From Sanderia malayensis (Eukaryota; Cnidaria; Scyphozoa; Semaeostomeae; Pelagiidae), in assembly GCA_013076295.1 (NCBI GenBank), contig RQOL01000468.1, positions 163,884 through 227,883 on the forward strand: 64,000 nt of DNA. Reading direction: 5' to 3'. The translations under genes and the position numbers were made by a program. The notes beneath the pieces were generated by a model. The model searched no databases and was not told the DNA's origin. It saw nothing but the letters and a program-made list of their open reading frames with translations. How positions within the stretch are numbered: position 1 is the stretch's first letter; each line of letters opens with the position of its first letter. Shown here one piece after another: positions 46,801 to 58,024 of the stretch.

Positions 46801-47705
46801 ATTTTCAGTACTTTTACATTATATGAAGCTTCTTCATGTGCTAACCTCTTATCTTTTCACATAGCAAAACGATGAATTTGAATGCTTTTCTTGCGTCTGA
46901 ACTAATAATGTCCACCAAATGCCAATTTTAAAATTAAAGACCTTTTACAACTACTAAGTGATCAAAGGATCTCAAAATAACAAATTTAAACAACTAGGCC
47001 CTCACCTAAGTTCCTTATAAAAAGAAGCGTGTATTCTCATCGCAATTCTAATTTGTAATTCTAATAGTTATCGCATAATTCCAACTTTTGTTGTTCTTGA
47101 AAACTACAATCACAATACGATCGATGCAGCACCACGTAATGTCCTGGAGCTAACACTATTATCATCAGATATTCACGGGAATTTCGGCGTCCTAGCAACA
47201 ACCATAGCGGCGCGAAATTTAAAATTTTTCTTGCGTCATATAGGACATAGCGTGCGTAAAAAATTTTTTTAACTCACAACAAGAAAAACAACAATTTAGA
47301 TAAGTACATGTATATTTAATGTTGCTTTTACTTTCACATGAAAATACAGGCTATTTATAACTAAACAGCTTTAAAAAAGCTCAAAGTGCTATATTTTATG
47401 TCACAATTACCATTGCAGTGGATATTATCACAGAAACAATTTTATCCTTAATAGGTTGACTTGAAATAGAAAATTTTTGCCACTACTGCTACCGTAAGTT
47501 CATGTATTCAGTTCTGGGTTTTCTGCCTGCCTTTAGTCTCTCCTCTTGTAAGAAAGATAGTTATTATTCATTATCTGCAGAAAATAAAACTGTATCATAT
47601 TAATACATTAAAAGTGTAGGTGTAGAGCAAATTCAAACAACTCATAGCCTATTAAGTCCCCTTTCATTGACTGACAATGACAATATATTTATATATAGTG
47701 CAAAA
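43853..47705. other. Helitron 3' flank and sparse non-coding DNA
   Basis: The segment just after 43852 should hold the Helitron 3' end, but no hairpin plus CTRR end could be fixed; GTAGCGCCCGATTATTAAG near 44122 is one weak candidate. A plausible exon lies at about 45796-45869 (acceptor GCACAG; SFSQGQWKIQSMVPDVLFKL; donor GTATAC). ACTTTGTGGCTGCCTTCTTTG at about 45549 recurs at about 49627 with similar downstream text. Nothing else is supported. Confidence 0.3.
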
Positions 47706-48367
47706 ATGAATGCTCAATCAGAAGTTGAACCCATTAATGCTGAACCCATGAATGAAGAGACTGCAGCAACAGTTGAGGGTGAAGTTGCAAACCCTGTGCA
47801 CAAAGATTATACAATGATCCACTGTGGCAAGGAAGTGGAGGTGCCATTGAAAAATACTTTCATCCATATATTGATAAATTTAACAAATGTTGTGAATACC
47901 AACGTTATCCAACTGCTTTACAAGGAAACACAATTGTATCCTACCTTTTAACAATATTGAGTCACTCTTCTAAATTCATTGTGTCCTATTTGTCATAGCT
48001 CTTCAACTTCAAAGATATTTCTTCACTAAAAAGAGAATGTGGCAAGAAATTCAATGCCATTACACAAGAAACGAAGTTCAATTTTGTCAGCCTCCAAGGG
48101 AGGCACCTCACAAAAAAAGAAATAGGGTAAATTGCAATGCTAAATACCCATCTCATCCATGTGCAAAACACTATTGCTCACTTTCAACTTTTTCTGAAAC
48201 AATGTATTCTTTCCTACAGCACATGTGATGAATTAAAAATACAAATTCTGGACAAAAAAGAATACAAAAAGATAAAAAAAGAAACAAAAAAAGTAAACAA
48301 AAAAAGGTTGCGCATAACACACGATGCATGTGGGCAGATGTCCCAACAGAAGAAATTTTGTGTTTGG
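47706..48367 (+). CDS. Candidate spliced gene, unrecognised
   Basis: ATG 47706 (good context, TATA-like tract just upstream) begins MNAQSEVEPINAEP...HCGKEVEVPLKN, to a possible donor GTGAAT at 47892. Exon 2, about 47999-48127, after GTCATAG, gives LFNFKDISSLKRECGKKF...FVSLQGRHLTKKEI, with donor GTAAAT. Exon 3 from about 48221 after CTACAG gives TCDELKIQILDKKEY, then Lys-rich KKETKKVNKKRLRITHDACG, to a GTGAGA donor at 48368. Phases match at both junctions (0, then 2). I do not recognise it. Further exons may lie downstream. It is the best candidate for a non-transposon gene in the window, but the evidence is splice signals and open frames only. Confidence 0.35.
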
Positions 48368-50745
48368 TGAGATGCACGGACAAAAAGCAATTGTAACTGT
48401 GATGGTGTTAATGTTTGTATTTTGTTCGTTTTCTTGCACTGTTATTTGTCTGTTTTCCTTAATTATTAAAATGTGTTCAACGGTGGATTTGAATACTTAT
48501 TAATAATAATAACATTGCGAAAATAATAACAAGACTATTACCTTTCAAAAAACCATGCATTTCACCAACAAATAGTCACCAACAGTACCATTAAACTCTT
48601 CTTTAACATCCTGTGACACAAACCCTAAAAATTTGCAAGAAATGTACTTCAATAACCCGTCTTTATAAATGAAATAGATGGCCTTTCGCATGCGTCATGG
48701 GCTCCTATATTTCAATACTTACCTAAAGAAGAACAGTCAACAATTCCCTTCTTTGACATCGCACCACACAAATTATGCACTACCTAAAATTCACGAATAA
48801 TAGATGTAATAAAACGTATGAAGCACAGAATCTTATCTCATTTTCCAATGCAGACAATGTATCTTAACTCTAGCATCCGTTCTTCTTAAATGTGGCCTAC
48901 TCTCCAGGGATTTTATGAAATACTATATTTCCTCAAGTCTTATACCCTGGGAAAATGAATGAAAACCTTCACAAAAACCCTACAGATTTATTTTAAAGAT
49001 GTAACTTGAAAGATCGCAATGATATAAAACGATGTGGAAAACCTACTTACCATCGCCAGTGACCCAATGAAAGAGCAGAAAAGACGAAAGGAAGGACGCA
49101 ATGCAAGCATGTTCTTTGTTGAGTTCAGTCTTCTTTTCTTTCATGGGTTGGGGTGATTGTTAGCCAATCAAGCTCAATCAGATAATTACGTCCAAACGAG
49201 GCTGCATAACAATAGAATTTGTTGTATGATTTCGATTTATGCTATGTTTCGTCAACGTAGCAATTTTTCATCTTCGTGCTCATGCTGTCCTAATATTTCA
49301 TATTAGAACAGCATAAGCATAACATAATTCCAAAATCTTGGATCGCAACGGAACTTGATGCTGAAATAAGACAAAGTAAACCTGAGAGAAACATTCATTT
49401 TGCCATAGCTGAGGGGTAAGTAGAGTTTACTTTTACTTTCACCCCATTCAAGTTGACATTTAAACTACAAATTTCTTAGGCCAATTGTATTTCACTCATT
49501 CTCACCATTAGGTTTCTTGATGCCAAAATTGACAACTCCGCTTATGTTTCATAGCTTTTTATATTTAATGTTTTCACAAAGAGTGTTTAATCCTGTAGCC
49601 ACATGTTGCAGTCGCTTCTTTTCACTTTGTGGCTGCCTTCTTTGCCTTACCAACAGCCAAGCCCAATACTCCTATGAAACTCCTTTCACCATGCCATTCC
49701 CATCCCATTGATGATGATTATGAAGTACTTTTGCTTTGGATATCCAAGGTAACTGGTGCTTATCCTTATGTTCTATATGATTCAAACTAATGTAAAGCCA
49801 ATCCCAGCTGTGGAAATCTTTGTACTTTATTTAATTTAATAAAGCTTTTTCGTGGCAAATGCATTACATGATCTGTTTTGTCTGTAATGTCAATATTGAT
49901 AATATTGCTAATATTAATATTAACAATATTGATTTCTTTATTTTTTTTTATATTGAGATACATTGAATCAACATGAAAGGAAAATTAAACTCCACAGATT
50001 CTCTCTTTATTTAACATTAATATTAAGGAAAGGAACTATTGTTACTTGAGTCAAACTTACTTTTTGTTATAAAGGTTTTTAATATATTCTAAATACTACG
50101 TTACAATACAGTGAAGAAAGTCCCAATTGTTATTCCAGTTAAACAAAGTCCCTAATTATGAAAGAGCAATTTTTCGCTATCCACTTATTCAGCTCCCAAG
50201 GGCTATCTTATCCAAATCCAATTATTTTTTACCCTCAATAGTAATAAACCAACATGTTAAATAGAATATAATTTGTCTCTTTCACTTTGTAGATCTACTG
50301 ATGTACATCATTGTACAAATGCAAATATTGGAGACTTCATACCTATTGATTTGTCGAAATCCAATGCATCAGTATCATCTTATCATGGAAACAAAACCAT
50401 ACCTCTGTAAGTCAACATTAATTTAAATTCTGGATGCTCATCATAGATGTTCCTTTACTGTTTGTATTAGGTTGACAAAGTACCACAGCCAAATGTCAAT
50501 GCATGCACTCAACTAATAGCAGGCTAATTGTTGTTGTCCCTACAACATAACATAACAAACTTTTGATGTTGCATCTTATCTACTGTACCATCAGCACGAG
50601 GCTTAACTGATGAAAACGAGGATTTTCAAATGAAAACGAGGCTGATCGCTAAAACTAATTTCCATGCATGTTAAACACTACAATCGTGACAATAGATAGA
50701 CAGGGGAGCGAGGGAGAGCCAAACCACTGTGCGTGGGATGGGAAA
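48368..50745. other. Sparse region with two weak exon candidates and a hairpin
   Basis: About 49306-49417 reads IIPKSWIATELDAEIRQSK and continues to a GTAAGT donor. 50293-50406 reads STDVHHCTNANIGDFIPIDL, then KTIPL, between TTTGTAG and GTAAGT. They could be later exons of the gene at 47706, but phases do not join directly. A 35-base imperfect hairpin lies at 49281-49315 (ATGCTGT...ACAGCAT arms). Confidence 0.25.
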
Positions 50746-50850
50746 GGGCATGAGCGGGAGCGAATGCAGCACGCGCAGCACGCCAACCACATTAAACTTT
50801 TGTTACTTGAGGGACTCCGGGAAGCGAGCGTAGCGAGCGCCCCCGGCTGG
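50746..50850 (+). mobile_element. Helitron-like 3' terminal module (truncated unit X)
   Basis: GGGCATGAGCGGGAGCG to CCCCCGGCTGG, with a GC-rich hairpin region. No satellite precedes it, so only the 3' tip of this unit remains. Copy B begins at the next base. Confidence 0.6.
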
Positions 50851-52253
50851 TCTCTTATATACTATTCTACGATCACACGTGACCCGCCCACTGGGAACAA
50901 TGCCCCATTGTCTCCGGAACAATCGACGTTCGAAAAAACAATGGGATCAAAGGAATTTTGTTGTATCCATAAAGGCTTTTTTTTGGAGGTCAATAAGGGT
51001 GCAAATTGGTATAGAAATGATCGCTGCATTGCGCTGATGACAGTGTGCTATTTGGCTAATTTCTACTCCTAACGGTTCGGGAGTTATGGCCCATTTTGTG
51101 TTCCGACTTTCTAGAAAGTTCCGAGGACCGAGTTAATGAGATGCAAAACGAGCAGGGAGAAGCACGTGTTTTTTTAGTTGAACGGGCGGCAACTTGCTCG
51201 GGTTTAAGCGTGAATACGTGCCGGAAATCAATTGTAAAGACATGTCAATTGTTGTCAGGACCTGTGGAGACAATTGGTGGACAATTATTTCAAGCTATTT
51301 CTTTTATTCAATTGTTTTTGGGTGAAAATAGAACGAGTTTTGTTTTGTTTAACCTCACGTTTTTCTTTCGGCTCGAGTGCCTAACCAAAACACGAAGACA
51401 ATTTTGATTTTCTTGGGTCGTTCTGGACCGATTTTGTCCATTTAAACATTCGATAACTGGTTATTTACACGAGAACTAAAGTTATCTGGGGTTGTTTTTT
51501 TTGTTTTGTCGATTTTCCTCTGTTTTTGGACAGTTTTAGCCGAGTTTGGGTTTTTCTGGAAAACACGAAGTTTTCACGCAACACCCATGTGTTTTGTATT
51601 CGCAATTCTAAAATTAAATTTTAACCTGCCAAACTTTGTCTTTTTCACGCAAATACTTTCGATAAATGTTCGCCAAGCTATTAGCTTCATGTGGGGTGTG
51701 TAAGACAAAAATTGGCCACGTTAATTTAATTTGAAAGTTGGTGAATCGTGTTTAAGTTGCTATTTTTTGCACGGGTTTGATTTCACGGCAATTTTCGAGC
51801 AACAAAATCATGTCTTGAACTTCAAAAATATCGAACTAAACTTGCGAAAAGCTTCTCATATGCACCCAAGTACTTTCGATACTTATTCGCCAAGGTATTA
51901 GCTTCATGTTGGTGTAATTTGAGTTCAAATGGACAAATTTTGACCAAGTTAGGGGAATTTTTGTGTTCTTAAAGTTGGCTGATGAATAAATTTTTTCACG
52001 GGCTTTGTGTTGGGCTGCACTAAATACCCCCTTACAATTCAAAACAACATTGTTAAGAAATGTGAATATTTTTATCGGATTTGCTGTTTTCTTAGCTACA
52101 GTTTGATATAATTTTCATTACAGATTGAGTTTAAATTTTCCAGGAGTGATTAAATTTTTGAAGGCAACTTTTTTTTTTCAAACTTCACACTGAAGCTATC
52201 AACTTTCAGAAGCGGCTTTCAGGGGGGCGGCAGGACGGGCGGTGGGTGGTCGC

Positions 52254-52448
52254 TGTTGGACATTATGGTGACTCGTATACTTTGATTGACATTATCATGC
52301 TGTGACCATGCTTAGATTACACAATCCTGAATATAACTTTTACTCTTCTACTTTTCGTTCGTTCGCTGATTGCTGGCTATACTGTTTTAAATATATATTT
52401 GATGATTGGATATCAATCTTGTTATATCTCGAATACACTCTGCTAATA
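52254..52448 (+). repeat. Copia 5' LTR
   Basis: TGTTGGACATTATGG to GCTAATA. The end is set by the primer site beginning GGTTATGG. Confidence 0.9.
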
Positions 52449-52464
52449 GGTTATGGGCCCAGAG
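52449..52464 (+). promoter_or_regulatory. Primer binding site, internal initiator tRNA-Met
   Basis: GGTTATGGGCCCAGAG. Its first 14 bases are complementary to the anticodon stem-loop of animal initiator tRNA-Met (CTGGGCCCATAACC). This is the half-tRNA priming known for Drosophila copia, rather than priming from a tRNA 3' end. Confidence 0.8.
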
Positions 52465-52563
52465 TGCTAGTTTTGCCAGGGTAAGGATTAATAATCTATT
52501 TGTTTATGTTCGACTTCTGATTTGCCTCGTGCATTTGCGTTCAACGAAAGTTAGCTGGAAAAA

Positions 52564-53274
52564 ATGGCTACTGAAGAAAGTTGTTTCAAAATTGAAAAGT
52601 TGCGTGGAGAAAATTTCCATAGCTGGAAATTTCAATTGAAGATGCATTTGATAGCTAAAGATTTATGGGAGATCGTACAAGGTACTGAAGTTCTGAGAAG
52701 TGGAGCTACAGCCGATCAGCAAAGAATTTTTCGAAAAAGGGAAAACATTGCCCTCGCTACTGTGTGCTTGTCTGTTGATACATCACTGCAAATATACGTG
52801 AGATCTGCTACGTCGTCCAAGGAGGCATGGGACAATCTACAAAAACACTTTGAGCAAAAAACTCTGTCTCAAAAGATATTCTATCGAAGAAAACTGTATT
52901 CAGCCAAAATGGCGAAGGGTGCAAAAATGATCGACCATGTTAATTACTTAAAGACATTGGCTGAACATTTGGAAGCTGTTGACGATGCTGTAGTTGAGAA
53001 GGATTTGGTCATCATTTTAATAAGTAGTTTGCCAGAAGAATACAACTACTTAATTACAGCCTTGGAGACGATTGCTGAGGACAAACTCACATGGGATTAT
53101 GTGAGAGATAGGCTGATCCACGAGTTTGAGAAATTACATGGCGAGGAACAATGCGGAAGTGGGACGATAAATGTTCCAGACATGAAGAACAAAATTGAAG
53201 ATAATGCATTGTTTATCAAGAGAGGCACTGATAAAGGGAATCCAAGTAATGGAAGAACATTCCTCTGCCACTAT
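52564..53274 (+). CDS. Copia gag, cut within the zinc knuckle
   Basis: ATG 52564 in context AAAAAATGG. About 237 residues belong to the element: a UBN2/Retrotran_gag_2-type capsid region (KLRGENFHSWKFQLKMHL, LWEIVQGTE, SSKEAWDNLQKHFE, LISSLPEEYNYLITAL). It ends just inside the CCHC zinc knuckle, where only its first Cys is present. The ORF then runs about 16 codons into the ISL2EU inverted repeat before a stop. The remaining zinc ligands are at 58025 onward. Confidence 0.85.
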
Positions 53275-53885
53275 AAGCCTTTTCACGGTTTTTGCTACCA
53301 TTATGAAATAGGTGGGATTTAGGCCAAAATGGTAGCCACTGACTGCGACGGAAACTTCTCATGCTTTATTATCATTTATCAGGTTACTTATTAGACGCAA
53401 TTGCTTGATATTAATTTAGGAAAATTATTATTCAATTGATATTAGTAAATTAAAAAAGGTCAGTAAGTGATTTTACTCTTTGTTTTCATCGATTCTTCGG
53501 AGCACCGCAATCGGGCCTAGTCAAAAGTTCCCCCAAAAAGCCTTCGGACAACCCCCTAAACCTCAATTTCTGAAACAAAAGATTATTGTGTCATGGAGAG
53601 TATATCCCTACCTCCAATTGGCGGTGGTTCCATGGTGATTGGTCATGGATAACAGAAATAGCACGTGTTCAAAGATTCCTTGCCATGCGTCCAGTGTGTG
53701 CGTCACGACATTGTGATATCCTGTGTTTTCATTTCTGCGTGGTGCGCTCTATCATGCCGCACGTAACAGTTATGGTGTCATGTAACAGTTTTATGGGTAG
53801 GGCCGGGGAAAATGACAGCCAAATAAGTGGGAAAGGAAATATTCTCTTACTATTCAAGCTATACTATAATATCAAATGCACTCTT
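53275..53885. repeat. ISL2EU left inverted repeat
   Basis: Mirror of 57418-58022. ORFs at 53586 and 57710 (MCHGEYIPTSNW...) are the same repeat read from each side and are not genes. Confidence 0.85.
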
Positions 53886-53926
53886 CTTCTGCTTTACATA
53901 TGTGTTTAAATTCGTGAAGACTGAGG

Positions 53927-55354
53927 ATGCCTAATCAAAGTTGTTGTGTTGGTGGCTGTGCTGACAAATCGTGGCGTAAAGATGAGTTAACCGTAAAGGG
54001 ACATGTAGAGAAGCTTGTATTCCATGCATTTCCCACAGACGAGGGCGCACGAAAATTATGGATTAAGCAAGTAAGCAAAGGTCTGAAAAACTATGAATTC
54101 AGAAAAGGGATGCTCGTTTGTTCAAACCATTTTAAGTTTGGGAAGCCACTTGGCAACTTCAATTACCCAACAATGTACCTAACACAGCGCGATGCAGAAA
54201 CGAAAAAGACACCAGTGAAGAGAAAAGATCGCAGCAAGCCATTTTTCGAAGAAACAAGCTTGCGTCGAAGCCCAAGAAGAAGACCGACAACTGAGCTCTT
54301 TGCTAATACAGAACAACACATACCGAAAACTTTGGATGAGTTTGTGTTTAGTTTAGGACCGGAATATCAACTGCAACAAATTACAAGAGATTACAAAGTG
54401 CAGTTCTATACCGGCTTTGAGGGAGCAAAAATGTTCAAGCTAGTTTTCGACCATTTGTTGCCGATCGCTTGTCGCATGCAATATTGGAAAGGGCAAGCTC
54501 AGACAGAGAGAGAGCAGCAGAAAGGTTTATGTGAAGCAGAGGAATCATTAATGCAGGCAAATGAAGAAACATTCAGAGGTTTTATGAAACGCCCTGGCCC
54601 GAAGAGAAAGCTTTCTCTTGAGTTGGAGTTATTGATGGTCATGATGCGTTTGAAGTGTAACTTGAAAGTGCAAGACCTTGCATATCGATTTGATCTTGCT
54701 ATTGGGCTGGTTACAACTGTTGTTTTTACGTGGGTGCGGTTAATGGCATTGGAATTGAAGCCACTAATCAAATGGCCAGATAGAGCTGCAATTCGAAGAT
54801 ACATGCCTGATGGATTTCGGAAATTTTATCCCAAATGCAGAGTGATAATTGATTGCACAGAAATCTTTTTAGAAACACCATCCTGTCTGCAACTTGCAGC
54901 AACTTGTTGGAGCCAGTACAAGCATCATCACACCATCAAGTTTCTCGTTGGTATAACTCCCAATGGAGCCATTTCCTTCGTGTCCGATTGCTATGGTGGA
55001 AGAGCATCAGACATTTTCATAACGGAAAACTGCGGTTTTGCAAGTGGCCTTCTCCCCAATGACCAGGTAATGGCAGATAGAGGGTTTAAGATAGAAGACT
55101 ATTTGGCATACTATCAATGTACTCTAACAATACCGCCATCCACTCAAGGTAACTTTCAAATGAACCAGTCAGCTGTTGCGCGAACCTCCCAAGTTGCCAA
55201 CCTGAGAATTTTCGTGGAGAAAGCAATTAGAAGAATGAAGGAATATAATATACTCAAGAACGAGCTTCCGATTATTCTTCTGCCGATTTGTGACGATATT
55301 GTTACTGTCTGTGCAGCATTAACGAATTTGAAGAAGCCATTATTAGAACAATAA
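53927..55354 (+). CDS. ISL2EU transposase: THAP finger plus DDE_4 core
   Basis: 475 residues, intact. The N-terminal THAP zinc finger has SCCVGGC, VFHAFPTDEGARKLW and VCSNHF. A basic linker leads to a helix-turn-helix (KRKLSLELELLMVMMRLKCN, VQDLAYRFDL), then the DDE core: IIDCTEIFLETPS (first Asp, about residue 307), SDCYGGRASD, VMADRGFKIEDYL (second Asp, about 382) and EKAIRRMKEYNIL (Glu, about 431). All three acidic residues are present. It would bind the element ends and cut and paste it at AT. The start ATG lies 40 bp inside the left inverted repeat boundary. Confidence 0.9.
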   Translation: MPNQSCCVGGCADKSWRKDELTVKGHVEKLVFHAFPTDEGARKLWIKQVSKGLKNYEFRKGMLVCSNHFKFGKPLGNFNYPTMYLTQRDAETKKTPVKRKDRSKPFFEETSLRRSPRRRPTTELFANTEQHIPKTLDEFVFSLGPEYQLQQITRDYKVQFYTGFEGAKMFKLVFDHLLPIACRMQYWKGQAQTEREQQKGLCEAEESLMQANEETFRGFMKRPGPKRKLSLELELLMVMMRLKCNLKVQDLAYRFDLAIGLVTTVVFTWVRLMALELKPLIKWPDRAAIRRYMPDGFRKFYPKCRVIIDCTEIFLETPSCLQLAATCWSQYKHHHTIKFLVGITPNGAISFVSDCYGGRASDIFITENCGFASGLLPNDQVMADRGFKIEDYLAYYQCTLTIPPSTQGNFQMNQSAVARTSQVANLRIFVEKAIRRMKEYNILKNELPIILLPICDDIVTVCAALTNLKKPLLEQ

Positions 55355-55463
55355 CTACGCTATTCTTATATACAGTTAAAAAGACTAGAATATATGATCG
55401 GAATATAAAATTTATTTGAATACTATAATTTTACAAAGTTGTAGAAGTAAGAAAAATTACTAA

Positions 55464-57353
55464 TTAGTTTGTTAACTCGCTACACAATATACATATAAAA
55501 TCGTTTTCCGGTGCTGAGTTCACATTAGTGCAACTCCAATGTAGCCATAGTTTGCAAATTTTACATTCCACACTGTTTTGTTTCGTGTCTTCAAATTCGC
55601 CATCTTCCAAGCAAGGCTTGTTGCATACAGGGCAAAAGCATAAAGATCTTATCCCCAATAGAACTCTTGCAATGTGTGCTTTGAAAAATATAATCGCATT
55701 TCTTTCCAGCATAGTCCAATGGTCTGTGTCGAATTGCATTTTTAAAATTAGCGGCTCTCCAATTGGCGTCCAAACAACGAAATATCCATGCTTGGCATTC
55801 AGCAATGCCATCTGCGCCATTATTTGGCTGTAATATTTGTGTGATTTTCGCAAAGTGATTGTCTCTTCAACCTCGCATAGATAGTCTAATTCTTTGTATG
55901 CACTGCGAATTGATTTGTCTCTTAGCTTGTATGAGCACTTGTATTCCACTGGAACCTTTCCGTTATCACAGCACTTACAAACAAATACATTATCTGGTGA
56001 TGCACGGATGAATGGGAAAAATTTACTCACCAGTAAGCCTGAATCCAAAAGTCGCCCATTGCGATGTTTTTTTACAACCGATTCAGCAAAGTCCTTTCTC
56101 GCATCTACCTCGTGCTCTCTACCGTATTCCACCGCCGGGACCGAACCTATATCTCGCTCTTTAACTATACGTACAAGGAGGGGCGTTACTGAAACTGGCT
56201 TGCCCCTGGCCTTGCTGATCGAACCCACCTTCGTGGAGACATCTTTGATTTTTGTGCCAGTAATGCATCCCATCCTCTGTTCTTTCCATACTTTAGAATC
56301 AGCCTGCAATCTGGTCACCCTCTCCAATTCGTCCAACTGGCTCTCACTAAATGAAAGTTCGTTCATCAACAATCTGATCAAACTTTGTTCATCTGCATCA
56401 GCATTTTTTTCAACAATTCTCTCTGCAATCTGTGTTACAGTGTCCGGACAACCATATTTTTGTGAGGGCACTTCGCATTTTAAAACAACTGCTGTTGGTT
56501 GTTGCTCTCTCAGCAGCATTGAAAAATTCTGAATCCGTGCATCCTCCCCTCCTCTCATTTCGGCTGGCTGTGGGTCGAATGATAATTTAAAATCTGTTTG
56601 TAATATCCGCTTTTTGTTTCTTTTTGTCACATCATGCTTTTTTATTGCTAGATTTTTTATTTTTGATACCTCGACCTCTGTCTGTGTGCTACTGTTCCAA
56701 GCACATGCCTTCTCGGTGCAAACAGGGTCTATAAACCCTTTGCTATTGGCAAATTCAACCTTCTATAAAATTGCGACAACATGGTTGCAGCACTGCGCAA
56801 ATCCGGCAGTACATGTGCAATAGCCGCAAATAACATCCCCGCTCTTTAAGCATAACAGCCACGACTGTTTTGGGTCCTCGCGCAATTTCTGTGAAGGTGT
56901 AACGTTTGCCTTCAGTAAAACTTTACCACCAGATAAAGCATAGACAAATATTTTATGCACAAATCCGCTCATGAAGTAAGAATAGGCTTTTCGGGCTTTA
57001 TATTGTCCTATGTACTCAGTCTCAAAGGCTTTTTTGGTGATGACGTACGAAAATACCTTGCCAATGTCAACGTTCGGCCACAGAGACACATCGTCACTCC
57101 AAACAGTATCTTCTAATTGTAATGGATCAGGAATTTCATTATCATTGATCATCTTCGAATAGCTTTTTTTGAGTTCCTGTTCAAGTTCAGTAAGGTCCTT
57201 TCTGATGGGAGTTTTCTTCTCGAAGGCAACTAATGCTCTTGCAACCAACTCTAATTTATTTCCTTCTTGCAACAAACCACGAACAGCAAGATAGTACTTC
57301 AGTTCTTGTACTGTCCACTCAAGAAAATCAGCTGAAGTCACGTTAGTTTCCAT
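55464..57353 (-). pseudogene. ISL2EU second protein: SAP, SWIM, YqaJ nuclease, PHD; one nonsense codon
   Basis: ATG 57353. Residues ~10-45 are SAP-like (LEWTVQELKYYLAVRGLLQE); ~172-196 form a SWIM zinc finger (CGYCTCTAGF, CCNHVVAIL). A TAG at 56763-56765 falls right after the SWIM finger, but the same frame then stays open through FIDPVCTEKACAW into the nuclease, so a single base change splits a ~629-residue protein. The YqaJ-type core includes GCITGTKI, EYGREHEVDARKDF, SPDNVF and VEYKC (D...ExK nuclease residues). The C-terminus is a PHD-like finger (CPVCNKPC, CKICKLWLHWSC, CILC). YqaJ/lambda-exonuclease folds process DNA ends; its exact role in ISL2EU is not settled. Confidence 0.85.
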
Positions 57354-57417
57354 TACGAATTTCGAACAAGTTAAAGTGATTTCTGTTTACGAAAGCCAAT
57401 TATTTTCAAATGGTGTC

Positions 57418-58022
57418 TAAAGAAAGAGTGTCTGCTATTATAGTATAACTTCAATAGTAAGAAAGTATTTCCTTTCCCACCTATTTGGCTGTCATTTTCC
57501 CCGGCCCTACCCATAAAATTGTTACATGACACCGTGCGGCATGATAGAGCGCACCACGCAGAAATGAAAACACAGGATATCACAATGTCGTGACGCACAC
57601 ACTGGACGCATGGCAAGGAATCTTTGAACACGTGCTATTTCTGTTATCCATGACCAATCACCATGGAACCACCGCCAATTGGAGGTAGGGATATACTCTC
57701 CATGACACAATAATCTTTTGTTTCAGAAATTGAGGTTTAGGGGGTTGTCCGAAGGCTTTTTTGGGGGAACTTTTGACTAGGCCCGATTGCGGTGCTCCGA
57801 AGAATCAATGAAAACAAAGAGTAAAATCACTTACGGACCTTTTTTAATTTACTAATATCAATTGAATAATAATTTTCCTAAATTAATATCAAGCAATTGC
57901 GTCTAATAAGTAACCTGATAAATGATAATAAAGCATGAGAATTTTCCGTCGCAGTCAGTGGCTACCATTTTGGCCTAAATCCCACCTATTTCATAATGGT
58001 AGCAAAAACCGTGAAAAGGCTT
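57418..58022. repeat. ISL2EU right inverted repeat
   Basis: About 600 bp, ends CCGTGAAAAGGCTT before the AT duplicate. Confidence 0.85.
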
Positions 58023-58024
58023 AT

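Larger units (their letters stand above)
53275..58022. mobile_element. ISL2EU DNA transposon inserted in Copia
   Basis: 4748 bp with terminal inverted repeats beginning AAGCCTTTTCACGG and target duplicate AT (53273-53274 and 58023-58024), as described for ISL2EU (IS4EU). The inverted repeats extend about 600 bp (53275 to ~53885; ~57418 to 58022), nearly identical except for a ~19-bp duplication in the left copy. It encodes the two expected proteins, THAP-DDE (plus) and YqaJ-type nuclease (minus). Only one nonsense codon was seen. Confidence 0.9.

Noticed and set aside
53586..53909. ORF MCHGEYIPTSNW... and its twin at 57522-57710
   Set aside because: Identical because they lie in the two ISL2EU inverted repeats.
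8912..56765. Stop-codon recoding or a variant genetic code
   Set aside because: Interrupting codons are a mix of TAA, TAG and TGA in different elements, often alongside frameshifts, while intact ORFs here end normally. Ordinary decay explains them.
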